Source: an uncultured Eubacteriales bacterium
Lineage (GTDB): Bacteria > Bacillota > Clostridia > Oscillospirales > QAKW01
Direction: 5' to 3'
Length of the DNA stretch: 7,937 bases
NCBI GenBank assembly: GCA_902492505.1
Contig: CABULU010000056.1
Location: 1-7,937, forward strand
Position 1 is the first letter of the stretch, and every line of letters starts with the position of its first letter. A model generated the notes under the pieces. The model worked only from the letters and a program-made list of their open reading frames with translations, was not told the DNA's origin and made no database searches. This document shows, piece by piece, positions 1 through 5,873 of the stretch. Position numbers and translations under genes: made by a program.

Positions 1-50
1 TATATGGTAAAATATTTTCAGTGTAAAAACTGTGTGGGTTCAAGTCTCAA

Positions 51-81
51 GACAAAAAAATGCGTGGCATCTTTTTTAGTC
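51..81 (+). terminator. Imperfect hairpin with A/T-rich arms, terminator-like
   Basis: GAC plus A7 and TGC (51-63) fold back over a GTG loop (64-66) onto GCAT, T6 and GTC (67-81). Only a bulged C at 71 and a bulged A at 78 break the stem. The T6 run at 72-77 after a short GC-containing stem resembles a weak intrinsic terminator for a transcript entering from the left. No gene for it is visible in the window, so its role is inferred from shape alone. Confidence 0.4.
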
Positions 82-93
82 CCCGGAGACATT

Positions 94-131
94 TCGAGTG
101 TTCATAACGGATTTGAGTTATGAACACTCGA
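94..131 (+). terminator. Strong rho-independent terminator for an upstream rightward gene
   Basis: A perfect 15-bp inverted repeat (94-108 with 117-131; arm core CGAGTGTTCATAAC) encloses an 8-nt loop. It is followed by ATTTTTCTTT, a good U-tract on the + strand. On the minus strand the tail is poor, so it should act rightward. The gene it ends lies left of the window. Together with the hairpin at 51-81 it makes a tandem terminator arrangement. Confidence 0.8.
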
Positions 132-236
132 TTTTTCTTTGTTTCAATCGGCTTCCTCACTATGTATGGAGCAGGTTTTATGCCTCCTATTCTTAAAGTC
201 AATTATAAGCTTTGATTTACGTTCAGGTGTATAAAA
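132..236. other. Intergenic spacer between converging terminators
   Basis: About 100 bases between the rightward terminator and the leftward terminator of the DUF362 gene. I see no open frame of useful length, promoter pair or RNA-like fold in it beyond a weak GGAG/CTCC pairing near 170-190. Confidence 0.5.
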
Positions 237-266
237 AATCCGGCTGACTTTTAAGTCAGCCGGATT
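237..266 (-). terminator. Terminator of the DUF362 gene
   Basis: A 13-bp perfect stem (237-249 with 254-266; arm AATCCGGCTGACT) has a 4-nt loop. It starts 7 nt beyond the TGA stop of the leftward gene at 273-275. Read on the minus strand it is followed by a T-run (complement of A233-A238), the classical U-tract. The + strand side also has a T-rich tail (TATATTTT), so it may block transcription from the left as well. Confidence 0.85.
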
Positions 267-272
267 ATATTT

Positions 273-1166
273 TCAGTCAATGCAGATGAGCTCGTACTTA
301 TCCGTACCGTATCCCAGCGCCGCAGCTGCGTCTATGGTGTGCGCGCCGTGTCTCGTTTCCACACGCTCAATAAAATGGTTCCTTCCAGGGTCGTTTGAGC
401 TGTAAATCAGATCCAGGCACGCACGGTCAAGCGCGACCGGGTCAAGCGATGATAATATTCCGATGTCCTTCATGCACGGGTCTTCCGCAACAGCGCAGCA
501 GTCGCAGTCAACCGAAAGGTTGCACATCATACTGACATATGCGATGTTTCCCTTGAAAAGCTCGGCAACGGTGCCCGCCGCGTCTGCCATTGCCTCGCAA
601 AACGTATCCTGCGGCGCCATGTGATCCCACACAATGCTTTGATCGTCCGTAAAACCGCCTGAATGAATAAGTGACTTCCCTCTGCTGGACGCGCAGCCGA
701 TAGACAGCTGCTTGAGGGCGCCGCCGTATCCGCCTGCCGGGTGACCCTTGAAGTGCGACAGCACCAGCATGGAATCATAATTTTTAATGTTTTTGCCTAC
801 AAGGTTTTCTTTCAGCACCTTGCCGCCCGGAATATGCAGAGTAATATCAGGACCTTCGGCGTCCATGATATCTACATCAAAATATTTGGTCCAGCCGTGG
901 GCATAAATCAGTTTTTTGTGTTTTTCGGTTGTATTGCGCTGACCGTCGTATGCGGTGTTGCACTCAACAACGGTTCCGCCCACGTGCTCTATCATAGGCT
1001 TTAAAAATTCCGGACGCAGGTAATTCTGATTTCCTTTTTCGCCTGAATGTACCTTGACAGCTGTCTTGCCCGAAAGCCGACAGTTCAGCATCTTGTACAT
1101 TTCTATAACGCTTTGCGGCGTTATGTTTTTTGTAAAGTATACCTTTGCCTTTTCCGTTTTAAACAC
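273..1166 (-). CDS. DUF362-family protein (putative Fe-S or metal-binding protein of unknown function)
   Basis: A protein of 297 residues from the GTG at 1166, or 294 from the ACG at 1157, that I recognise as a DUF362 domain over almost its full length. Characteristic stretches are KVHSGEKGN (38-46), SHFKGHPAGGYGGALKQLSIG (137-157) and a cysteine-rich segment with C215, C221, C223, C224 and C231, followed by KDIGILSSLDPVALD. Members are often called uncharacterised Fe-S proteins. Here there is no attached CxxCxxCxxxC ferredoxin module, so cluster binding is a guess based on the cysteines. No signal peptide or membrane segment is seen, so it is probably cytoplasmic. It is a single-gene unit, with its own promoter (1184-1212) and terminator (237-266). 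The start is unusual: the GTG that opens the frame lies inside the Shine-Dalgarno GGAGGTG, which cannot serve both roles. The codon 8 nt after GGAGG is ACG, followed by EKAKVYFT, where I would expect the true N-terminus. No in-frame ATG occurs until residue 23. Confidence 0.85.
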   Translation of the reverse strand: MFKTEKAKVYFTKNITPQSVIEMYKMLNCRLSGKTAVKVHSGEKGNQNYLRPEFLKPMIEHVGGTVVECNTAYDGQRNTTEKHKKLIYAHGWTKYFDVDIMDAEGPDITLHIPGGKVLKENLVGKNIKNYDSMLVLSHFKGHPAGGYGGALKQLSIGCASSRGKSLIHSGGFTDDQSIVWDHMAPQDTFCEAMADAAGTVAELFKGNIAYVSMMCNLSVDCDCCAVAEDPCMKDIGILSSLDPVALDRACLDLIYSSNDPGRNHFIERVETRHGAHTIDAAAALGYGTDKYELICID

Positions 1167-1170
1167 CTCC
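1164..1170 (-). promoter_or_regulatory. Shine-Dalgarno GGAGGTG that decides the DUF362 start
   Basis: On the minus strand GGAGGTG is a near-perfect match to the anti-Shine-Dalgarno. Its last three bases are the GTG that opens the longest frame, which is too close for initiation. Counting 8 nt on from GGAGG lands on ACG (1155-1157), so initiation there, or a changed ATG, fits the spacing best. Confidence 0.65.
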
Positions 1171-1183
1171 GTATTTTTTTATT

Positions 1184-1212
1184 ATTGTACCATATTTTTC
1201 ACAGAAATACAA
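1184..1212 (-). promoter_or_regulatory. Sigma-A-like promoter of the DUF362 gene
   Basis: On the minus strand there is TTGTAT (complement of 1207-1212), a 17-nt spacer, and TACAAT (complement of 1184-1189). TGG directly precedes the -10 box, giving an extended -10 element. Transcription would start near 1177, giving a leader only about 10-20 nt long that carries the ribosome binding site. Confidence 0.6.
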
Positions 1213-1228
1213 TGCCGTATTTTGCCGT
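1213..1228. repeat. Direct repeat TGCCGT spaced one helical turn, next to the leftward -35 box
   Basis: TGCCGT occurs at 1213-1218 and again at 1223-1228, 10 bp apart. It abuts the -35 box of the leftward promoter on its upstream side. Such spacing places both copies on one face of the helix and would suit a dimeric activator, but two 6-mers can also occur by chance. Confidence 0.3.
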
Positions 1229-1270
1229 GAGGAGCCGCTGTGTTAAAAATATGCTCTTTTTTATAAAAAG

Positions 1271-1290
1271 CACTTGCATTATTGCAAATG
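1271..1290. promoter_or_regulatory. Candidate operator: inverted repeat over the -35 box of the transporter operon
   Basis: CACTTGCA (1271-1278) and TGCAAATG (1283-1290) are inverted copies matching at 7 of 8 positions, with TTAT between them. The left arm includes most of the -35 box of the rightward promoter (1274-1279), a usual position for a repressor. I do not recognise the motif as the site of a named regulator. Confidence 0.35.
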
Positions 1291-1302
1291 ACATGTTATT
1301 AT
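1274..1302 (+). promoter_or_regulatory. Sigma-A-like promoter of the ABC transporter operon
   Basis: TTGCAT (1274-1279) is followed by a 17-nt spacer and TATTAT (1297-1302). TGT before the -10 box supplies an extended -10 (TG at 1294-1295). Transcription would start near 1309, leaving a leader of about 50 nt with no room for a riboswitch. An 8-bp T/A-rich fold-back (1252-1272) lies just upstream and may act simply as an AT-rich upstream element. Confidence 0.6.
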
Positions 1303-1357
1303 ATTATCACATTAGCGCAGTAAAGTGCAGCTTGAATAATTAATAGGAGAAAATGAG

Positions 1358-2146
1358 ATGAAAAGAATTGTTTCGGTGCTTGCAGTGCTTGTTATGGCGC
1401 TCGGGCTTATGTGCGGCTGTGCCAAGGATGACACAGCGAAGACGGATTCCGAATATGTTAAGGACAAGGGTACGCTTGTCGTGGGTATCACAAACTTTGC
1501 GCCCATGGACTATAAGGACGAAAACGGTGAATGGATCGGCTTTGACGCTGACATGGCAAAAGCGTTTGCTGAGAGTCTGGGCGTTAAGGCAGAGTTTAAG
1601 GTAATCGACTGGAACTATAAGATTAACGAGCTTAACGACAAGGGCATCGACTGTGTTTGGAACGGTATGACTATCGGCGACGAGGTGCTTGCGGGCATGG
1701 AGGTTTCAAATGCCTACTGCAAGAATGCACAGGTTGTTGTATTGAAGAATGCCGACGCCGAAAAATATACGACGCTTGAGAGCGTAAAGGAGCTTGATTT
1801 TGTAGTTGAGGCCGGTTCTGCCGGGAAAAAAACTGCAGAGGCAAACGGCTTTAATTTCAGGGAGGCAGAGACGCAGGCAGACACACTCCTTGAGGTTTCA
1901 TCGGGAACGTCTCAGGCAAGTATTATCGACCTGCTTATGGCGGGCGCCATGATAGGAGAGGGTACCGACTACGATGACTTAACCTACACCGTTCCGCTTA
2001 CCGAGGAAGAATACGGCGTCGGTTTCAGAAAGGGCAGCGACCTTGCCGCAAAGCTCAATGACTTTTTCAAGTCCAGCTATGCTGACGGTTCGATGACGGA
2101 GCTTGCAAATAAATACGGTGTGCAGGAATCTATAATAGCACAGTAA
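1358..2146 (+). CDS. Amino-acid-type ABC transporter solute-binding lipoprotein (SBP family 3)
   Basis: The 262-residue extracellular ligand-binding subunit of the importer encoded downstream. Residues 1-20 are a lipoprotein signal peptide: K2-R3, a hydrophobic run 4-18, then a lipobox-like MCGC giving lipidated C21, so it should be anchored outside on the membrane. The mature part begins with GTLVVGITNFAPMDY (38-52) and contains GFDADMAKAFAESLGV (61-76), CVWNGMTI (99-106) and IIDLLMAG (189-196), the plan of family-3 binding proteins for polar amino acids. D191 matches the aspartate that contacts the ligand amino group in characterised relatives. The arginine of the usual T-x-x-E-R motif, which holds the alpha-carboxylate, is absent: the stretch reads MTIGDEV (104-110). 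The ligand may therefore be atypical and I name no substrate. The start is ATG 1358 with AGGAG at 1345-1349, 8 nt upstream; the ATG at 1353 is out of frame. It is the first gene of the operon. Confidence 0.93.
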   Translation: MKRIVSVLAVLVMALGLMCGCAKDDTAKTDSEYVKDKGTLVVGITNFAPMDYKDENGEWIGFDADMAKAFAESLGVKAEFKVIDWNYKINELNDKGIDCVWNGMTIGDEVLAGMEVSNAYCKNAQVVVLKNADAEKYTTLESVKELDFVVEAGSAGKKTAEANGFNFREAETQADTLLEVSSGTSQASIIDLLMAGAMIGEGTDYDDLTYTVPLTEEEYGVGFRKGSDLAAKLNDFFKSSYADGSMTELANKYGVQESIIAQ

Positions 2147-2161
2147 TTTTCGGTAAATTCA

Positions 2162-2195
2162 TCAAGGCAGGAGGCATTTTTGTCTCCTGCCTTGA
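2162..2195 (+). other. Intercistronic hairpin between binding protein and permease genes
   Basis: TCAAGGCAGGAG (2162-2173) pairs perfectly with CTCCTGCCTTGA (2184-2195). Three more pairs inside (one a G-U) leave a TTTT loop, giving 15 bp in all. No U-tract follows (GAAAGTTTG), so it is a poor full terminator. Its position after the binding-protein gene fits the known role of such folds in protecting the upstream mRNA end or thinning downstream transcription, so that binding protein exceeds the membrane parts. The stem ends 8 nt before the permease ribosome binding site at 2204. Confidence 0.7.
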
Positions 2196-2203
2196 GAAAG
2201 TTT

Positions 2204-2208
2204 GAGGG
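2204..2208 (+). promoter_or_regulatory. Ribosome binding site that sets the permease start
   Basis: GAGGG lies 5 nt before ATG 2214. The frame can be opened earlier at TTG 2202, but that codon overlaps this site and has no good site of its own, so ATG 2214 is preferred. Confidence 0.65.
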
Positions 2209-2213
2209 TACAG

Positions 2214-2873
2214 ATGTTTCAGACAGTTATAATTGCCTTAAGCGAGGGCTTTCTCAAAACGCTTGAGATATTTTGCGTTACGCTTTTGGGCGCGCTGCCG
2301 CTGGGGCTTATTATCGCGTTTGGGTCAATGAGCCGATGGAAACCGCTCAAGTGGTTTGTGAAAACGCTTGTTTGGGTTGTGCGCGGAACTCCGCTGATGC
2401 TTCAGCTGCTTATTATTTTTTACGGTCCCGGCAGGATTTTCGGTCGCAACATTTGGGGCATGGGCGACTGGGGAAGAAACGCCGCGGTGTTTGTCGCCTT
2501 TATATTAAATTACGCCTGCTATTTTTCCGAAATTTACCGCGGCGGTATCGAGAGCATACCGCGCGGTCAGTACGAGGCAGGTCAGGTTTTGGGCATGACC
2601 AAGCCGCAGATATTTTTCAGGGTCGTACTCATGCAGGTTGTAAAGCGGATTACGGCGCCCATGTCCAATGAGGTTATAACGCTTGTCAAAGACACGTCGC
2701 TTGCGCGCATTATTTTGGTTTACGAGCTGATTTGGGCGGGGCAGGATTTTATCAAAAGCTCCGGCGTTATTTGGCCGCTGTTTTTTACGGGTATTTACTA
2801 TTTGCTTTTCAACGGGCTTCTCACTATACTTTTCGGCTTTGTCGAAAAAAAGCTGGATTATTACAGAGGTTAG
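2214..2873 (+). CDS. Amino-acid ABC transporter permease (HisM/GlnP type)
   Basis: The 219-residue membrane-spanning subunit of the importer. Hydrophobic segments lie near 15-38, 48-70, 89-107, 164-177 and 185-210. Family landmarks are VRGTPLMLQL (56-65), NYACYFSEIYRGGIESIPRGQ (99-119), the coupling-loop EAA motif starting EAGQVLGMTKPQ (121-132), and VKDTSLA (158-164). In the EAA loop the usual LPQ reads LMQ (139-141), a mild departure. The EAA loop is where the ATPase docks. Only one permease gene is present, so it probably forms a homodimer in the membrane. The gene follows the binding protein after a hairpin and ends 3 nt before the ATPase start, so the pair is co-translated. The substrate cannot be read from the sequence; polar amino acids are the family default. 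Confidence 0.93.
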   Translation: MFQTVIIALSEGFLKTLEIFCVTLLGALPLGLIIAFGSMSRWKPLKWFVKTLVWVVRGTPLMLQLLIIFYGPGRIFGRNIWGMGDWGRNAAVFVAFILNYACYFSEIYRGGIESIPRGQYEAGQVLGMTKPQIFFRVVLMQVVKRITAPMSNEVITLVKDTSLARIILVYELIWAGQDFIKSSGVIWPLFFTGIYYLLFNGLLTILFGFVEKKLDYYRG

Positions 2874-2876
2874 ACT

Positions 2877-3659
2877 ATGGCACTGCTTGAAATTAAAGAT
2901 ATAACAAAGAGCTTCGGAGAGACTCAGGTGCTTTCCGGCATCAGTTTTAACATGGAAAAGGGTGAGGTTATTGCTGTTATCGGCTCTTCGGGAAGCGGTA
3001 AGACAACCCTTTTGCGCTGTATAAATTTTCTTGAGCAGCCCGACGGCGGCACCATTACGGTAAACGGCGCGGAGATATACAATGCCGAGAAGAAATATCT
3101 TTACAGCGACGGCGACATACGCAAGAACCGCCTGAATTTCGGACTGGTGTTTCAGTCCTTTAATCTGTTTCCGCAGTATAACGTTTTGAAAAATATTACT
3201 CTTGCACCTGAGCTTATGCGTTTAAAGGGTGTGTCGTCCGGTGCGGAGAAAAAGGAAATACGCGAGCAAATCGAAAGCGAAGCGCTAACGCTTTTGCAGA
3301 CGGTAGGACTGTCTGAAAAGGCGCAGGCATATCCGTGCGAACTGTCGGGCGGACAGCAGCAGCGAGTGGCGATTGCGCGCGCGCTTGCAATGAACCCGCA
3401 AATTTTGTGCTTTGACGAGCCTACAAGCGCACTTGACCCTGAGCTTACGGGTGAGGTGCTGCGCGCTATTAAATCGCTTAAAACACAGGGGCGCACAATG
3501 ATTGTAGTGACGCATGAAATGGATTTTGCGAAAAACGTTGCCGATCGCATAATTTATATGGCTGACGGCGTGATTGAAGAGACGGGTACACCCGAGCAGG
3601 TATTTTCCGATCCGAAAAGTGAAAAGACCCGAGCATTTTTGTCAAAATCCGAGCTGTGA
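2877..3659 (+). CDS. Amino-acid ABC transporter ATP-binding protein (GlnQ/HisP type)
   Basis: The 260-residue cytoplasmic ATPase that powers the importer. All ABC motifs are intact: Walker A GSSGSGKTT (36-44), Q-loop Q93 in VFQSFNLFPQ, signature LSGGQ (156-160) followed by QQR, Walker B ILCFDE (176-181) with D180 and catalytic E181, D-loop SALD (184-187) and switch histidine H213 in VVTHEMD. The length is slightly above the roughly 240-250 residues common in this group, with extra sequence at about 64-86 and 117-134. The start is ATG 2877, with GAGGT at 2866-2870 inside the permease tail, 6 nt upstream. The stop TGA (3657-3659) overlaps the start of the next gene. Confidence 0.96.
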   Translation: MALLEIKDITKSFGETQVLSGISFNMEKGEVIAVIGSSGSGKTTLLRCINFLEQPDGGTITVNGAEIYNAEKKYLYSDGDIRKNRLNFGLVFQSFNLFPQYNVLKNITLAPELMRLKGVSSGAEKKEIREQIESEALTLLQTVGLSEKAQAYPCELSGGQQQRVAIARALAMNPQILCFDEPTSALDPELTGEVLRAIKSLKTQGRTMIVVTHEMDFAKNVADRIIYMADGVIEETGTPEQVFSDPKSEKTRAFLSKSEL

Positions 3660-4948
3660 TGGATAGCGTAGTCAGTCTTGACAGCGGCGCTATGCGCCTT
3701 ATATCCGCGTTTGAAAAGAGCGGGTTTAGTGTTTATGCGGTCGGCGGCTGCGTCCGTGATGCGCTGCTGAACCGTCCCGTGTCGGACATTGACCTTGCGG
3801 TTTCGGCAACTCCCGAGCAAAATAAGCTTGTTTTACAGAAAAATGATATTCGCTATGCTGAAACGGGTATATCCCACGGCACACTAACGGCGCTTGTGGG
3901 AGGGCGGGCGTATGAAATAACGACCTTTAGGACGGACGGAAGATATTCCGATAACCGCCGCCCCGACAGTGTGAATTTTGTATCGGATATAAGAGGAGAC
4001 CTTGCTCGGCGGGATTTTACGGTAAATGCTATGGCGTACAATCCGCGTGAGGGTATTATTGACATATTTAACGGTGCTGACGACCTGAAAAGCGGGATTA
4101 TTCGCGCTGTCGGCGACCCGGATATACGCTTTGAGGAGGACTCTCTGCGAATTCTCAGGGGTCTGAGATTTGCGTCTGTACTGAATTTTGAAATTGAATC
4201 CGTGACGGCTTTTTCCATGATGAGAAAATCGCCGCTTTTAAAAAAAATAGCAAGAGAGCGGGTGACGGAGGAGTTAATAAAGCTTCTGTCGGGTACGGGG
4301 GCCGCACGTGTACTTAAAAATTACCGTGATATTATTTTCAGTATTCACAGTGATTTCCCCAAGCTTGTTGCGGCCGGAACATGGGACTATGCCGTTAAAG
4401 CCTTTTCCTGCCTGCCTCCTAATGCCGACCTGCGGCTTGCGGCGCTGATACTTTTTCTTTCGCGCTGCGTCAATATTCAAAAAAAATCTATAACGCCGGT
4501 AGATACATCGGAAACCGGCATTACGGGGAACACCCTCCGCTCGCTGCGTCTGAAATCGATATCGTGCCGTTATATCAGGCGGCTTATGCAGTACTGTGCT
4601 GCGGCTGAGCCGCGGGACAGATCGGGAATTAAAAGGGTTCTGTCTCATTTGGGCGATAGTTTTTATAATGATCTTCTTATTCTCCGACGCGCCGTATTCA
4701 ACTCGTTGGAAAACTCCGAAAGATGCAGAATTATAGATATGACCTTAGATGTTATACGAGATATTCATGATAAAAATGAGGTATATACATTAGCGAGCCT
4801 TGATTTGAACGGGTCAGACCTTAAAAACCTGGGTTACAGCGGACAGCGTATCGGTCAGACGCTTGAAATGGTGCTTGAGCTTGTTATGGACGGAGTTTTG
4901 CCTAACGACCGTGACGTTATAATACGCTATTTGAATGAAGCCGAATAA
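3659..4948 (+). CDS. cca: CCA tRNA nucleotidyltransferase / poly(A) polymerase family protein with a degenerate HD region
   Basis: A class II nucleotidyltransferase of 429 residues from ATG 3659. The adjacent GTG 3656 would add one residue. In order it has GGCVRD (29-34), the metal-binding DID (D43, D45), YEITTFRTDGRYSD (85-98), RRDFTVNAMAY (117-127), EEDSLRILRGLRFA (159-172) and ERVTEEL (200-206). These are the head and neck motifs of enzymes that add or repair the 3' CCA of tRNA. A C-terminal stretch (LNGSDLKNLGYSGQRIGQTLE) matches the tail of HD-containing bacterial relatives, but where these carry LLHDIGK this protein has LILFLSRC (about 263-270), and the earlier histidine segment is also replaced (WDYAVKA, 242-248). 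The HD phosphohydrolase site thus appears lost while the nucleotidyltransferase core is kept. The ATG overlaps the ATPase stop as TGATG with only a weak ribosome site, so translation is probably coupled. CCA addition is the likely activity; poly(A) polymerase cannot be excluded. Confidence 0.88.
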   Translation: MDSVVSLDSGAMRLISAFEKSGFSVYAVGGCVRDALLNRPVSDIDLAVSATPEQNKLVLQKNDIRYAETGISHGTLTALVGGRAYEITTFRTDGRYSDNRRPDSVNFVSDIRGDLARRDFTVNAMAYNPREGIIDIFNGADDLKSGIIRAVGDPDIRFEEDSLRILRGLRFASVLNFEIESVTAFSMMRKSPLLKKIARERVTEELIKLLSGTGAARVLKNYRDIIFSIHSDFPKLVAAGTWDYAVKAFSCLPPNADLRLAALILFLSRCVNIQKKSITPVDTSETGITGNTLRSLRLKSISCRYIRRLMQYCAAAEPRDRSGIKRVLSHLGDSFYNDLLILRRAVFNSLENSERCRIIDMTLDVIRDIHDKNEVYTLASLDLNGSDLKNLGYSGQRIGQTLEMVLELVMDGVLPNDRDVIIRYLNEAE

Positions 4949-4949
4949 C

Positions 4950-4980
4950 AAAACAGTGTGTGCATCGCACACACTGTTTT
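4950..4980. terminator. Bidirectional terminator between converging operons
   Basis: A perfect 14-bp stem (AAAACAGTGTGTGC at 4950-4963 with 4967-4980) has an ATC loop. On the + strand it ends in T6 (4977-4982) plus ATTTT. On the minus strand the opposite arm gives TTTTGTTATT. It lies 1 nt after the stop of the tRNA enzyme gene and 8 nt beyond the stop of the lipid kinase gene, so it serves both transcripts. Confidence 0.9.
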
Positions 4981-4988
4981 TTATTTTA

Positions 4989-5870
4989 TCAGTAATAAAT
5001 ACTGAGTGCTTTTTGTTTCATGTTAAGCTCCAGCGGAAAACCCGGACCTCTTTCGCCGTCCACAGTCGTGGAAATGTCTGCCTGGCAGCTTATTTTGCAG
5101 TGCGCGGTTCTTATTCTGACAACGTTTTTGTCACGAAAATCCCCGCCGGTGACAAACTTAAATAATGTGTCGGTAATTTCAAGAGGATTTGTATTTTTGA
5201 ATATCAGTATATCCATCTCGCCGTCCTGCATGAGCGCTTCCTTGATGACGTTGGAAAAGCCTGACATATCGGTGCCGTTGAGCACGACGAACACCAGCGC
5301 CTGCTCTACATATGTTTTATCTTCCGTCTCTATCTTCAGTTCAAACGGCTTAACGTTTGCAAGCTCTCCCAAGCCCGTGACGTAATAAGCCAGTGGACCG
5401 AACATTTTTTTCATATTTTGGTCGGTTGAAAATGATGCGGCAACTAAAACTCCGCCCGCAAGCTCGTTTACAAAAATGCTCTCCGAACCGTTTATAAATC
5501 CTATGTCGGTGCGCGTTACATTTCCCTGTGCGATAATCCGCGCGCAGCGGATTATATCCGATGGCATACCGAGCGAGCGGGAAAAATCGTTGCAGGTTCC
5601 GTTTGGTATAATGCCCAGCGGTATATCTACTCCGTTTTTGAGTATCATTGACGCCACGGAGTTCACACTTCCGTCTCCGCCGCAGACGACAATTCCGTCA
5701 AAACTTCCGTTTTGTATAATTTCTTCCATTGACATACGGTTTTTTTCGTCAATGCGATAAAGCGTTATAAGCTTACCTGCCGACTCAAAAATATCAACTA
5801 TCTTGTCAAGATGCGAGGCAATATTTTTTTTGCCGGAGTTGGGGTTGTATATCAAAAGTATTTTTTCCAT
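4989..5870 (-). CDS. Diacylglycerol kinase family lipid kinase (DgkB/YegS-like)
   Basis: A 293-residue soluble lipid kinase of the DAGK catalytic family, which phosphorylates diacylglycerol or a related lipid at the inner face of the membrane using ATP. The N-terminal nucleotide-binding half has NPNSGK (9-14), VCGGDGSVN (62-70) and IIPNGTCNDFSRSLGMP (87-103). The C-terminal beta-rich half has FINGSESIFVNELAGG (125-140), QDGEMDI (215-221) and VDGERGP (270-276), whose Asp and Glu correspond to the catalytic pair of the family. The length is normal and no membrane segment is present. The start is ATG 5870 with GGAG (5877-5880) 6 nt upstream, inside the last codons of the amylase-family gene. Only 3 nt separate that stop from this start, so the two are one operon. 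Recycling diacylglycerol to phosphatidate is the usual role; the true lipid substrate is not readable here. Confidence 0.93.
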   Translation of the reverse strand: MEKILLIYNPNSGKKNIASHLDKIVDIFESAGKLITLYRIDEKNRMSMEEIIQNGSFDGIVVCGGDGSVNSVASMILKNGVDIPLGIIPNGTCNDFSRSLGMPSDIIRCARIIAQGNVTRTDIGFINGSESIFVNELAGGVLVAASFSTDQNMKKMFGPLAYYVTGLGELANVKPFELKIETEDKTYVEQALVFVVLNGTDMSGFSNVIKEALMQDGEMDILIFKNTNPLEITDTLFKFVTGGDFRDKNVVRIRTAHCKISCQADISTTVDGERGPGFPLELNMKQKALSIYY

Positions 5871-5873
5871 TGT

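Noticed and set aside
1..123. Open frame from the left edge to a TGA at 121-123, with a CKNC motif.
   Set aside because: It runs through both hairpins and stops inside the strong terminator stem, which a real gene would not normally do. No recognisable protein; other frames stop at 10 and 26.
1047..1343. 98-residue + strand frame across the DUF362 start and the divergent promoters.
   Set aside because: It is antisense to a clear gene, overlaps the promoters of both neighbours and shows no family features.
1303..1357. Riboswitch or T-box in the leader of the transporter operon.
   Set aside because: The leader from the likely start point is only about 50 nt and shows no terminator/antiterminator pair or T-box-like sequence.
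2202..2213. TTG 2202 as the permease start.
   Set aside because: It overlaps the GAGGG ribosome site that is correctly spaced for ATG 2214.
2273..2671. 132-residue frame inside the permease gene.
   Set aside because: It is out of frame with a permease that keeps all family motifs; no independent start signals.
3853..4218. 121-residue minus-strand frame opposite the tRNA enzyme gene, and similar minus frames at 3152-3550 and 4274-4648.
   Set aside because: They lie antisense to genes with complete, ordered family motifs, have no ribosome sites and read as composition-driven shadows.
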